NCBI GenBank assembly: GCA_036821485.1
Contig: DAISJM010000004.1
Coordinates: 58,554-122,553, forward strand
Direction: 5' to 3'
Length of the DNA stretch: 64,000 nucleotides
Source of the DNA: DAISJM01 sp036821485
GTDB lineage: Bacteria > Verrucomicrobiota > Kiritimatiellia > CAIQIC01 > JAGNIJ01
The translations under genes and the position numbers were made by a program. Shown here piece after piece: positions 53,352-60,544 of the stretch. The first letter of the stretch is position 1. Each line of letters starts with the position of its first letter. The notes under the pieces are model-generated. The model was given only the letters and a program-made list of their open reading frames with translations. It searched no databases and had not been told where the DNA came from.

Positions 53352-54089
53352 TCAGGAGCGTTTGCGGCCAATGAATATCCAGTGGAAGTTGCTGTGCATG
53401 TCAAACATCGCCTGATCGAAGTATCCCACCGAAAGACACTCGAACTCGGAGAACAGGGACACCAACTCTTTCCTGGTCTTCACAAGGTAGATCATCTCGT
53501 GGACGCCATACAGGCGATGCGCGCGATCCTCGATGCGCACGTCGCACAGGCGCTTTCCGACCACCTTCTTGACATGCTCCCTGATATAGTAGTTCTTCGG
53601 CCCCATCATGGTGAAGAAGACGATGCCGCCCGGCTTCAGGCAGCGAGCCAACTCCCGATTTGTGCTGTGTATATCCTTGCTTGTGGGAAGGTAATACAGA
53701 ACCTGATTCGAGAGGATGAAATCGAAGTAGTCATCGGGAAACGGCAAACAAGTTGTACCGGGATCGATCACCCGGAATCTCTTGATCAGGGACTTGTGGA
53801 GATGTTTCATGGCAAGGTTCTTGCGCACAAGGCGCAAGGCCTCGCTCGAAACGTCCACTCCGCTTACCTCATACCCCTTCTCGGCCAGAAAGCAGCTGTT
53901 GTTTCCCGCACCGCACCCGAAATCAAGAGCCCTGCCGCGGGGAAGATTCGTCTTCAGATACATGTTATGGAAACGGACAACCCAATCGGCGGGATACTGA
54001 AGGAAGGCCGCGCCTCTCGAGTACATCTTTCGGTAATTCTCAGCATTGGCGGCAAGAACCCGTTTTGTCTTTCCCGTAGTTACTGTCAT
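53352..54089 (-). CDS. SAM-dependent methyltransferase in the nonulosonic-acid operon
   Basis: About 245 residues. RALDFGCGAGNNSCF near 52-66 is motif I, VSGVDVSSEAL motif II, FDFILSNQVLYYLPTS motif IV, then LARCLKPGGIVFFTMMG. The ATG at 54089 has AAGGA seven bases upstream. A methyltransferase gene (ptmH) also accompanies the amidotransferase in C. jejuni legionaminic loci, so this enzyme may methylate the nonulosonic acid or its precursor; that is context-based inference. It stands between the amidotransferase (61 bases upstream) and the PtmE-like gene. Confidence 0.78.
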   Translation of the reverse strand: MTVTTGKTKRVLAANAENYRKMYSRGAAFLQYPADWVVRFHNMYLKTNLPRGRALDFGCGAGNNSCFLAEKGYEVSGVDVSSEALRLVRKNLAMKHLHKSLIKRFRVIDPGTTCLPFPDDYFDFILSNQVLYYLPTSKDIHSTNRELARCLKPGGIVFFTMMGPKNYYIREHVKKVVGKRLCDVRIEDRAHRLYGVHEMIYLVKTRKELVSLFSEFECLSVGYFDQAMFDMHSNFHWIFIGRKRS

Positions 54090-54096
54090 CTGGATA

Positions 54097-54101
54097 TCCT
54101 T
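54097..54101 (-). promoter_or_regulatory. Ribosome-binding site of the operon methyltransferase
   Basis: AAGGA on the minus strand, seven bases before the ATG at 54089, favours this start over an in-frame codon 20 residues upstream. Confidence 0.6.
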
Positions 54102-54150
54102 TTGATTTCGTTCCCTCGCGCTCAAATCCACATCTAAGGACAGAATCACC

Positions 54151-55362
54151 TCAGGTCAGTGGCTGTCGCAACACCCATTTACCCCCGTCCCTCTTCCAAA
54201 GATGCGGGGACCTGAACTCGTCACACAGCTCGTCAAATCGTTCGGCCGAAAGACCTATGTACTCGAGCACTTCCTTGATGTAGCGCTGAGGCTTCTCTCC
54301 ATCGAACTTGCGAACCAGCGCCACCCCCTCCTCGCGGGTCAGATGCTTGTTGCGGATTTCCTGTGAGGCATCGTACGAGGCGCGGCCAAGCCCGAACTTC
54401 ACATAGGTCGTGTAGTAGTGCAGATCATCGATCTTGTCGTCGATGCTGTTGTACTTGCTGTAGGTGCCTTCCGTTCTGAACGGGCGCGCCTGGAACCCCG
54501 TGTGCTCGACCGCGTAATAGTAACTCTCCTGCGGCGTCCATTTGACGTAGTAGCCGAGATAGTGCACCTGGATATTCGATTTCTCCAACTCGTCCGCGTC
54601 CGCCGGCAGGAAGGTCTTCAAGTCCACGAGGTCGAGTTGGTGTTTTCTCATCAACTCCGGCACGGGAATCCCCGCCAAGTGGAGTTCATCGAGGTGCTTC
54701 GTGGCGTAGTAGGACTTGTCCCGCAACGACACGGACGTTTCCGCCATGGGATTGCCGTATTCCGCCTCCGCCTCTCCGTAGAATACGAGCGGCACCTTGT
54801 ATTGAAGGGCAATCTTGGGCGCCAGGTTCTTCTGTCCAAGAATGAAGGTCTGGAAGGGGTGAAGCAGGTTCTCGATCGACAACCGGGTCAGCAATCGCAT
54901 GACTCTTCCGTTCTGCTTGAACGTCACATTGTCAAACCCGCCCACCTCGATCCAGTTCCGGAAGTTCTTGAGGCCGTACTCCGTATAAAGGATCGGCGGC
55001 CACGTGCACGTCAGGGGATGCATGCCGTACTTGTACTTCAGCAGGTGCGCGGCATAGCAGCTATCCTTGCCGCCACTGCCCGGAACGATGCAGTCATAGT
55101 GCCCGTCGTTACGGCGATACTGGTCCAACAGGCGAACCAACTCTTCCTCGCGCTTTGCCCAGTCGATCTGCGCCTTCCGCTCGGCATACCGACAGGCATC
55201 GCAGACGCCTTCCTCGTCGATGTGCAGGTACTTCGCCCCCTTGCGATCTCTCGTGTGACGGAATTCCGGAAAGGACGCGGGGCGCTGATTCGACATCACG
55301 CACCGCTTGCAGAACACCACTTTCTCAGGAAGCCCGTAGTAAGTCTTCACATGCTCCGTCAT
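54151..55362 (-). CDS. N-acetyl sugar amidotransferase (PseA/WbpG/PtmG-like)
   Basis: About 403 residues. Two Cys pairs (Cys18/21 in FCKRCVMS and Cys54/57 in GVCDACRYA) form a zinc site, and IVPGSGGKDSCYAAH at about 92-106 is the N-type ATP-pyrophosphatase loop. GEAEAEYGNP, GTYSKYNSIDDKIDDL and LTREEGVALV complete the family pattern. PseA, WbpG and PtmG enzymes convert an acetamido to an acetamidino group on nonulosonic acids or uronic-acid sugars with ammonia from a HisH/HisF pair; both partner genes lie directly upstream, HisH coupled by ATGA. The start was chosen there; the longer frame runs over hisH. Confidence 0.88.
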   Translation of the reverse strand: MTEHVKTYYGLPEKVVFCKRCVMSNQRPASFPEFRHTRDRKGAKYLHIDEEGVCDACRYAERKAQIDWAKREEELVRLLDQYRRNDGHYDCIVPGSGGKDSCYAAHLLKYKYGMHPLTCTWPPILYTEYGLKNFRNWIEVGGFDNVTFKQNGRVMRLLTRLSIENLLHPFQTFILGQKNLAPKIALQYKVPLVFYGEAEAEYGNPMAETSVSLRDKSYYATKHLDELHLAGIPVPELMRKHQLDLVDLKTFLPADADELEKSNIQVHYLGYYVKWTPQESYYYAVEHTGFQARPFRTEGTYSKYNSIDDKIDDLHYYTTYVKFGLGRASYDASQEIRNKHLTREEGVALVRKFDGEKPQRYIKEVLEYIGLSAERFDELCDEFRSPHLWKRDGGKWVLRQPLT

Positions 55363-56021
55363 GATATCCCCTGTTTTCGCTCGCTCAACCACCGCGCGAG
55401 ATTGCGGTAAATCTTCAGGCCTTCCGCCCCGCTGCGCTCCGGATGGAACTGGAACGCCCACACGCCATCTTTCCTCAGACCGGAACAGAACTCGATCTGC
55501 CCATAGCGCGATAGGCAAACCGCTACGTCCTCTTCGGGCTTCACGTGGAATGAATGCACGAAGTACATGTTCACGCCGTCGCTCAACCCGTCCAGCAGCG
55601 TGCCTTCCCACGCCGGACCCGTCCGCCGTATGTGATTCCACCCCACCTGGGGCACCTTGAGTTCACGGCCCTTTTCTTCCGGATGCTCAAAGCGAACCAC
55701 CTGCCCCCGGACAAGCCCCAACCCCTCATGCCAGCCGAATTCGTCACTGCCCGACATCACCAGTTGCATGCCCAGGCAGATGCCCACCAAGGGCCGGCCT
55801 TCACCGGCCAGATCACGCAGGGGCTGCACCAGGTCCAACCGCCGCAGCGCATCCATGGCGTCCCCATACGCCCCCACCCCGGGGAGAATAACGGCATCCG
55901 CCCCCATGATCTCTTTGCGATCTGACGTGATCTCGGCCGCCAAGCCCACATGCCCGCAGGCATGCTTCACGCTGAAGAGATTCCCCAGCCCGTAATCAAC
56001 AATGGCGACCCGATGATTCAT
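55359..56021 (-). CDS. hisH: HisH-type glutaminase subunit, partner of the sugar amidotransferase
   Basis: About 220 residues of the class I glutamine amidotransferase family: VAIVDYGLGNLFSV at the N-terminus, ILPGVGAYGDAM, GICLGMQLV with nucleophile Cys82, and FQFHPERSG near the C-terminus with the His/Glu of the triad. It would hydrolyse glutamine and pass ammonia through the HisF partner. No other his genes are nearby, and the stop overlaps the amidotransferase gene, so it serves glycan synthesis rather than histidine. The ATG at 56021 was chosen because upstream codons lie in the palindromic repeat. Confidence 0.9.
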   Translation of the reverse strand: MNHRVAIVDYGLGNLFSVKHACGHVGLAAEITSDRKEIMGADAVILPGVGAYGDAMDALRRLDLVQPLRDLAGEGRPLVGICLGMQLVMSGSDEFGWHEGLGLVRGQVVRFEHPEEKGRELKVPQVGWNHIRRTGPAWEGTLLDGLSDGVNMYFVHSFHVKPEEDVAVCLSRYGQIEFCSGLRKDGVWAFQFHPERSGAEGLKIYRNLARWLSERKQGIS

Positions 56022-56030
56022 ACTGTCTTT

Positions 56031-56092
56031 GGTAGGGCGGTTTCGATGAAACCGCCCCTCTTTCACGGCGCGTTCATCGAACGCGCCCTACC
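56031..56092. repeat. Composite palindrome (REP-like) between hisF and hisH
   Basis: Two adjacent hairpins lie in the 76-base gap. The first has 10-base arms 56035-56044 and 56048-56057 with loop GAT. The second has 9-base arms 56067-56075 and 56079-56087 with loop ATC. The outer ends GGTAGGGC (56031-56038) and GCCCTACC (56085-56092) also pair, enclosing both. All stems are perfect. The layout recalls paired REP (BIME-like) elements. Lying inside an operon, it could slow RNA decay or partly end transcription between the two subunit genes. Confidence 0.75.
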
Positions 56093-56097
56093 CCAGT

Positions 56098-56952
56098 TCA
56101 GCGACATTCAACGCCAGCCACTGCCAATGCCTTCTTCAAATCCGTCAACGAACAGTCCTTTACTTTCAAGAACTGCACCGCGCCGCGTCCGCCGCGCGCG
56201 AATTCCAGATTCCCTTCCATGGAAAAGTCGCCACGGCTGAAATCCGTCGTCCGGATGAAATTGTAGTGGAGAAGCGACGCCATACTCACCGCGTCGGCGC
56301 GGCCTTCAACGACAACGTCCCTTACGTGCTCCACACTCCCCGCCCCGCCACCGGCAATCACGGGAACCGGCACCAGTCCGGCAATCTGTCGCGTCAACTC
56401 CACGTCGTAGCCCTTCCCCGTACCTTCGCGATCAATGGAGGTCACAGCCAACTCGCCCGCACCCAATTCCACCGCACGCTGGGCCCACTCGACCGCATTC
56501 ACACCCGTGCTCTGGCGGCCATAGTCCACGTAGGCTTCATACGTTCCATCCGCCTTCCGGCTGGCTTCAATCGACACCACGATCGTGGATGACCCAAAGG
56601 CCATCGATGCCTCTCGAATCAGCTCCGGGCGCGCAATCGCGGCGGTGTTGATCGCCACCTTGTCCGCTCCCGCGCGCAACACCGTGCGTATATCGTCCAC
56701 ACTCCTCAGCCCGCCCCCCACACAGAGAGGAATGAATATTTCCCGCGACGTGCGTTCGACAATATGAAGCAGACTGTTGCGGCCATACAGGCTGGCCACG
56801 GCGTCCATGTAGATCAATTCGTCGGCGCCCTGTTCGTAGTAGTGCCGGGCGAACCACTCAGGCTTCCCGAGCACGCGAAGACCTTCAAAGTGAATCCCTT
56901 TGACGAGGTTCGGCCCCTTGATGTCGAGGCGCGGTATAATACGGATATTCAT
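56098..56952 (-). CDS. hisF: HisF-type synthase subunit (ammonia-channel partner)
   Basis: A 284-residue (beta/alpha)8 barrel: IIPRLDIKGPNLVKGIHFEG at the N-terminus with Asp10 equal to catalytic Asp11 of T. maritima HisF, then CVGGGLRSVDD, DKVAINTAA and TSIDREGTGKGYD. At the second catalytic position (Asp130 in T. maritima, in IDAK) this protein reads VSIEAS, so Glu129 replaces Asp and the following Lys is Ser. It also ends in an extra 30-residue tail. These points fit a paralogue that mainly conducts ammonia to the sugar amidotransferase. It overlaps the acetyltransferase gene by ATGA. Confidence 0.88.
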   Translation of the reverse strand: MNIRIIPRLDIKGPNLVKGIHFEGLRVLGKPEWFARHYYEQGADELIYMDAVASLYGRNSLLHIVERTSREIFIPLCVGGGLRSVDDIRTVLRAGADKVAINTAAIARPELIREASMAFGSSTIVVSIEASRKADGTYEAYVDYGRQSTGVNAVEWAQRAVELGAGELAVTSIDREGTGKGYDVELTRQIAGLVPVPVIAGGGAGSVEHVRDVVVEGRADAVSMASLLHYNFIRTTDFSRGDFSMEGNLEFARGGRGAVQFLKVKDCSLTDLKKALAVAGVECR

Positions 56953-57605
56953 GTGCGCTTGAGGGGTTCTGCCGGGACCCCGACAACCGTCACCCCCGCC
57001 GGAACATCTTTCACGACAACCGCTCCCGCGCCCACCACCGCCCCCGCTCCAATCGCGATGCCTTGGCGCACGGTCGCCCCCGCTCCAACCAACGCCTCTT
57101 CACCCACCTTGACCATGCCGGCCACCCGCGCGCCCGTCGCCACGTGCGCATGCGCGCCAATCACGCAGTCATGCTCCACAATGGCTCCCGTGTTGACCAC
57201 CGCATCGACGCCGATGTTTGCCCCCGCATTCACCACGCAACCCGGCAACAACTGAGCGCCGTCACCGATCATCGCTCGCGGAGACACCACCGCCGACGGA
57301 TGAATCACCGTAAGAGGCCTCAGCCCCGACTTCAGCCCCACCCTAAACACCTTCTGCCGGAGGGTACTCGCCTTCACCATGCCGATGCCGACCACAAAGT
57401 GTGTTACACCTTCGGCCACCAACGCCGGCAGCAACTCATCGCCCCCTCGCACCGGCACACCGAAGACTTCACTTCCTCGGCGCGACGGCTCGGCATCCAG
57501 TACCGCCACTACCTGCGCCGCACCCGACACGAGCAATGTGTCGATGAGTACCCGGGCGTGTCCTCCACCACCCAAAACCACGCATCTCGGTTTGACCTGA
57601 CCCAT
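56949..57605 (-). CDS. NeuD/PglD/LegH-like sugar N- or O-acetyltransferase
   Basis: A 218-residue protein. The N-terminal GGGGHARVLIDTL (about 12-24) is the UDP-sugar-binding Rossmann part of PglD-type enzymes. From about residue 95 come repeated hexapeptides of a left-handed beta-helix (VIGAHAHVATGARVAG, IAIGAGAVVGAGAVVV) with VEHDCVIG carrying the likely catalytic His. In the legionaminic route LegH acetylates the 4-amino group made by LegC; NeuD-type O-acetylation is the alternative. It lies 3 bases from legG and is coupled to hisF. Confidence 0.82.
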   Translation of the reverse strand: MGQVKPRCVVLGGGGHARVLIDTLLVSGAAQVVAVLDAEPSRRGSEVFGVPVRGGDELLPALVAEGVTHFVVGIGMVKASTLRQKVFRVGLKSGLRPLTVIHPSAVVSPRAMIGDGAQLLPGCVVNAGANIGVDAVVNTGAIVEHDCVIGAHAHVATGARVAGMVKVGEEALVGAGATVRQGIAIGAGAVVGAGAVVVKDVPAGVTVVGVPAEPLKRT

Positions 57606-57608
57606 GCT

Positions 57609-58775
57609 TCATCCCCCCATCGATTTCGCATCCACAAAGCGTTTCATCACCAGGTCGTTGTCCAAGGTCACGGTCTTGAGCCGCTCGACGATCTTCTCCG
57701 ACGCATGCCCGTCACCACACGGGTTTTTCATCCCACGAAGCGATGAGCGAAACGTCGGAGTCAGCGCCTTCGCAACACCCGCCGCAATCTCCGCCCGGCC
57801 GTGGCCGACATCGATGATATTGGCATCACGCACCCGGCCGTCCTGCCGCAGCCCGATATTCACCACCGGCAACTCAAAGGATGCGGCCTCGATCATGCCG
57901 CTCGAGGAATTCCCCACCATCGCTGCGGCATGTTTCATCAGGCTGAAATACGCGCATGTGCCCAGATTCTCCACGAACCGCGCGTTGGCACGCCGACCCA
58001 CGAAGTCGTCGATCAATCGCCGGATAGACCGGCCACCCGTGTCGGCATTGGTTCCCGTGAATACCAGCGGTCGATCCACAGCCGCCAGCGCCGCCAGCAA
58101 TTCCTCTGCATGCCACGCCGCCTTCTCATATTCCAACGTAACCGGGTGCAGCGTCACCAGCAACGGAGCAGGGTCCATCGGCAAACCCACGAGACGTTCC
58201 ATCTCCTCTGCGGTGAAGAGTTTCATCGCGCGCAAGTTGTCCAAGGACGGCGCTCCCGACACCATCACCCGCCGCGGTTCCTCGCCCAGTTGCATCACGC
58301 GGTGCGCGTAGTCCTCGGTCGCCACGAAGTGCAGATGACTCATCTTCGTGATGGCGTGACGAAGCGCGTCATCAATCGCTCCCCTCGTCAACTCTCCTCC
58401 ATGAAGATGTGCCACCGGAATCTTGAAGGGCAGCGCCGCAGCCACGGCCGCAAACATGTCGAACCGATCACCCAGCACCACGAGAATATCCGGCCGCGAG
58501 CGCTCATAGGCCGCTGCGAAACCAACAACCCCAACACCCATCGAATGCGCTATGCCCTCGGGCGTGTCCGAGACCAATTCCAAGTCCACCCGCTCGCGGA
58601 CCTCAAACCCATCCTTCTCAATGTCACGCACCGTCATGCCGAAATCAGCCGACAGGTGAGTTCCGCTCGCAAAGACCCAGGGCTTCAGCGCACTATCCGC
58701 CTGCATCCGCCTCAGAATCGGCAGATAGATTCCGTAGTCCGAACGACCGACCGTAACCACTCCGATCGTTCTCAC
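57609..58775 (-). CDS. legG: UDP/GDP-sugar 2-epimerase (hydrolysing), LegG/NeuC-like
   Basis: About 388 residues. GVVTVGRSDYGIYLPIL, SGTHLSADFG, VVLGDRFDMFAA, HLHGGELTRGAIDDALRH and VGNSSSGMIEA are the signatures of hydrolysing 2-epimerases such as NeuC and LegG, which release 2,4-diacetamido-2,4,6-trideoxymannose (or ManNAc) from the nucleotide. GTG at 58775 is the start: GGAGGT lies six bases upstream, and the codon overlaps the upstream stop (GTGA). With LegB- and LegC-like genes present, the diacetamido substrate is more likely than UDP-GlcNAc. Confidence 0.9.
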   Translation of the reverse strand: MRTIGVVTVGRSDYGIYLPILRRMQADSALKPWVFASGTHLSADFGMTVRDIEKDGFEVRERVDLELVSDTPEGIAHSMGVGVVGFAAAYERSRPDILVVLGDRFDMFAAVAAALPFKIPVAHLHGGELTRGAIDDALRHAITKMSHLHFVATEDYAHRVMQLGEEPRRVMVSGAPSLDNLRAMKLFTAEEMERLVGLPMDPAPLLVTLHPVTLEYEKAAWHAEELLAALAAVDRPLVFTGTNADTGGRSIRRLIDDFVGRRANARFVENLGTCAYFSLMKHAAAMVGNSSSGMIEAASFELPVVNIGLRQDGRVRDANIIDVGHGRAEIAAGVAKALTPTFRSSLRGMKNPCGDGHASEKIVERLKTVTLDNDLVMKRFVDAKSMGG

Positions 58776-60518
58776 TTCATTACCTCCCAAGCAATGATTT
58801 CTCCCTTATGAATATCCCTGACGGCCTCTCGCCCCACAACGCGGCCCGCTTCGGCAGGCGGTATACCCGTACCCGGTCGCTTGGCTGTGATCATCGCCTC
58901 CGTCAGTACCGTCCCCGCGGGAATATCCACCGCGGCAACCAGACTCTTCCGCGCCACCGCCGCAGTATCGGCCTCTGCCGCCGCCGGGGCCTTCCGCCCA
59001 TCTCCCAAAGCCTTCTCCACGCAGCGTATGCCCCGAACCAGCGCGGCCAGTTCAGCGGGCTCCGCCGATGCCTGGTGATCCGGCCCCGGAAGATTCCGGT
59101 CCAATGTGAAATGCTTTTCCACCACGCACGCGCCCAGGGCCACCGCCGCTAACGCCGTTTCAACACCCAGCGTGTGATCGGAGTAGCCCACGGCCACGCC
59201 GAACGATTGCCCCAACGTAAGCATCGCGCGAAGGTTCGCATCCCCCGGATCGGCCGGATACGCGCTTGTACACTGAAGCAGGATCAACTGCGTGTGGCCA
59301 GTCGCCCGGATCGCCTCAACGGCGCGCGCCACCTCCACCTCGTCCGCCATCCCCGTGGAAAGGATGATCGGCTTCCCTTTGCGCGCGACGTGGGCAAGGA
59401 AGGAAGGATTCGTGATTTCACCCGACGGAATCTTGAAGACGGGAACACCCAATTCATCGAGGAAGTCCGCGCTCTCCTCATCGAATGGCGTGGACAGAAA
59501 AAGTATCCCTTTCTTCACGCAGTAATCCCGAAGCGACCGGAACACCTCCCCGGACAGCTCGAGTTTGCGAATCACGTCAAGCTGCGATCCCGTCGGACCG
59601 GTGGATGCCTTCTGATAGGCAGCTTTCGGAGCGGAAGGAGTCATCAGGCGCTCGGCTTTGAACGTCTGAAACTTCACGGCATCCGCCCCCGCCTCGACTG
59701 CGACGTCGATGAGCCGGCGCGCCAACTCCGGATCTCCATTGTGATTCACCCCCGCCTCGGCGATGATAAAACATGGCCGGTCTGGACCGATCTCGCGTCC
59801 CGCGAGTTGCACGCGCTCAACGGCCCGATCCCGCAGGATAAGCTCCGCGAGATGCAGGTCCCAGGGCGTATCAATGTCGAGCGAACGCTCCGGCGGCATG
59901 ACATATACAACGGATCGCTCCGTCTGCAGCGCCTTCCGCTCCATCAGCACATCGCGGCGCACCAGGTAGATCGCCCCATTGATCGCAAATGCCGGCGGCA
60001 GACTCTGCCGCGAAAGATAGCCCTCCGGCTTGGGCGTGAAATCCTCCATCCACCCATCCTCGCGGATCCGCTTGGCAAGATAGGGGTGCGAAGCCGCCTC
60101 GCCTACCCCAATCACGCTGTCGGCTCCACGCTCCCGGATCAACTCGACGGCCGCATCAATATCCTCTGACCGCCGCAGCGGGGACGTCGGCTGGAGCAAC
60201 AGCACGTATTCCGGCCGGCACTGACCGTGCAATTCCATCCACTCCACTGCGTGAAGGATCACGGGGATGTGCGGCGAATGGTCGAGCGCCAATTCGCGCG
60301 GCCGCATGAACGGTACCTCGGCGCCCCATGCCCGCGACACTCGCGCGATCTCCTCGTCGTCGGTCGAGACCACAACGCGGCTGACGTGGCGACTCCGCCG
60401 GGCCGCTTCAATGCTCCAGGCGATCAGAGGTTTGCCGCCGAGCGGCGCGATGTTCTTGCCGGGGATCCCTTTGGATCCGCCGCGCGCCGTGATTAATGCC
60501 AGTACCGTGCGTTCACTC
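58772..60518 (-). CDS. Bifunctional CMP-nonulosonate synthetase / nonulosonate synthase (LegF-LegI fusion)
   Basis: The gene starts with the ATG whose first base is at 60520 (its codon covers 60518-60520), giving 582 residues. Residues 1-232 form a CMP-sialate-synthetase-type domain: ITARGGSKGIPGKN at 10-23, LLLQPTSPLRRSEDI at 107-121 and LDIDTPWDL at 214-222. After a short linker, residues 247-510 are a NeuB-type synthase (FIIAEAGVNHNGDPELARRL, VKFQTFKAERLMTPSA, VVEKHFTLDRNLPGPDH), and 515-582 the antifreeze-like SAF domain that closes the active site of the partner subunit. Both are normally separate proteins of these lengths. The fusion joins PEP condensation to CMP activation. GAGG lies 8 bases upstream of the ATG. 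Confidence 0.9.
58782..58787 (-). promoter_or_regulatory. Ribosome-binding site setting a GTG start for legG
   Basis: GGAGGT on the minus strand, six bases before GTG 58775. It lies inside the 3' end of the synthetase-synthase gene and excludes the in-frame TTG at 58790, which would place the site within the coding sequence. Confidence 0.8.
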
Positions 60519-60544
60519 ATGAAACTGCCTCACCACAACCCGTT

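Noticed and set aside
55359..56952. Part of a histidine operon (hisH, hisF)
   Set aside because: No other his gene is nearby, the HisF catalytic region is altered, and both genes are linked to a sugar amidotransferase.
49945..60520. A plain N-acetylneuraminic (sialic) acid pathway
   Set aside because: Neu5Ac synthesis needs only NeuB, NeuC and NeuA. The LegB-, LegC-, PtmE- and amidotransferase-like genes fit a 5,7-diamino nonulosonic acid better, although the specificity of the synthase is not proven.
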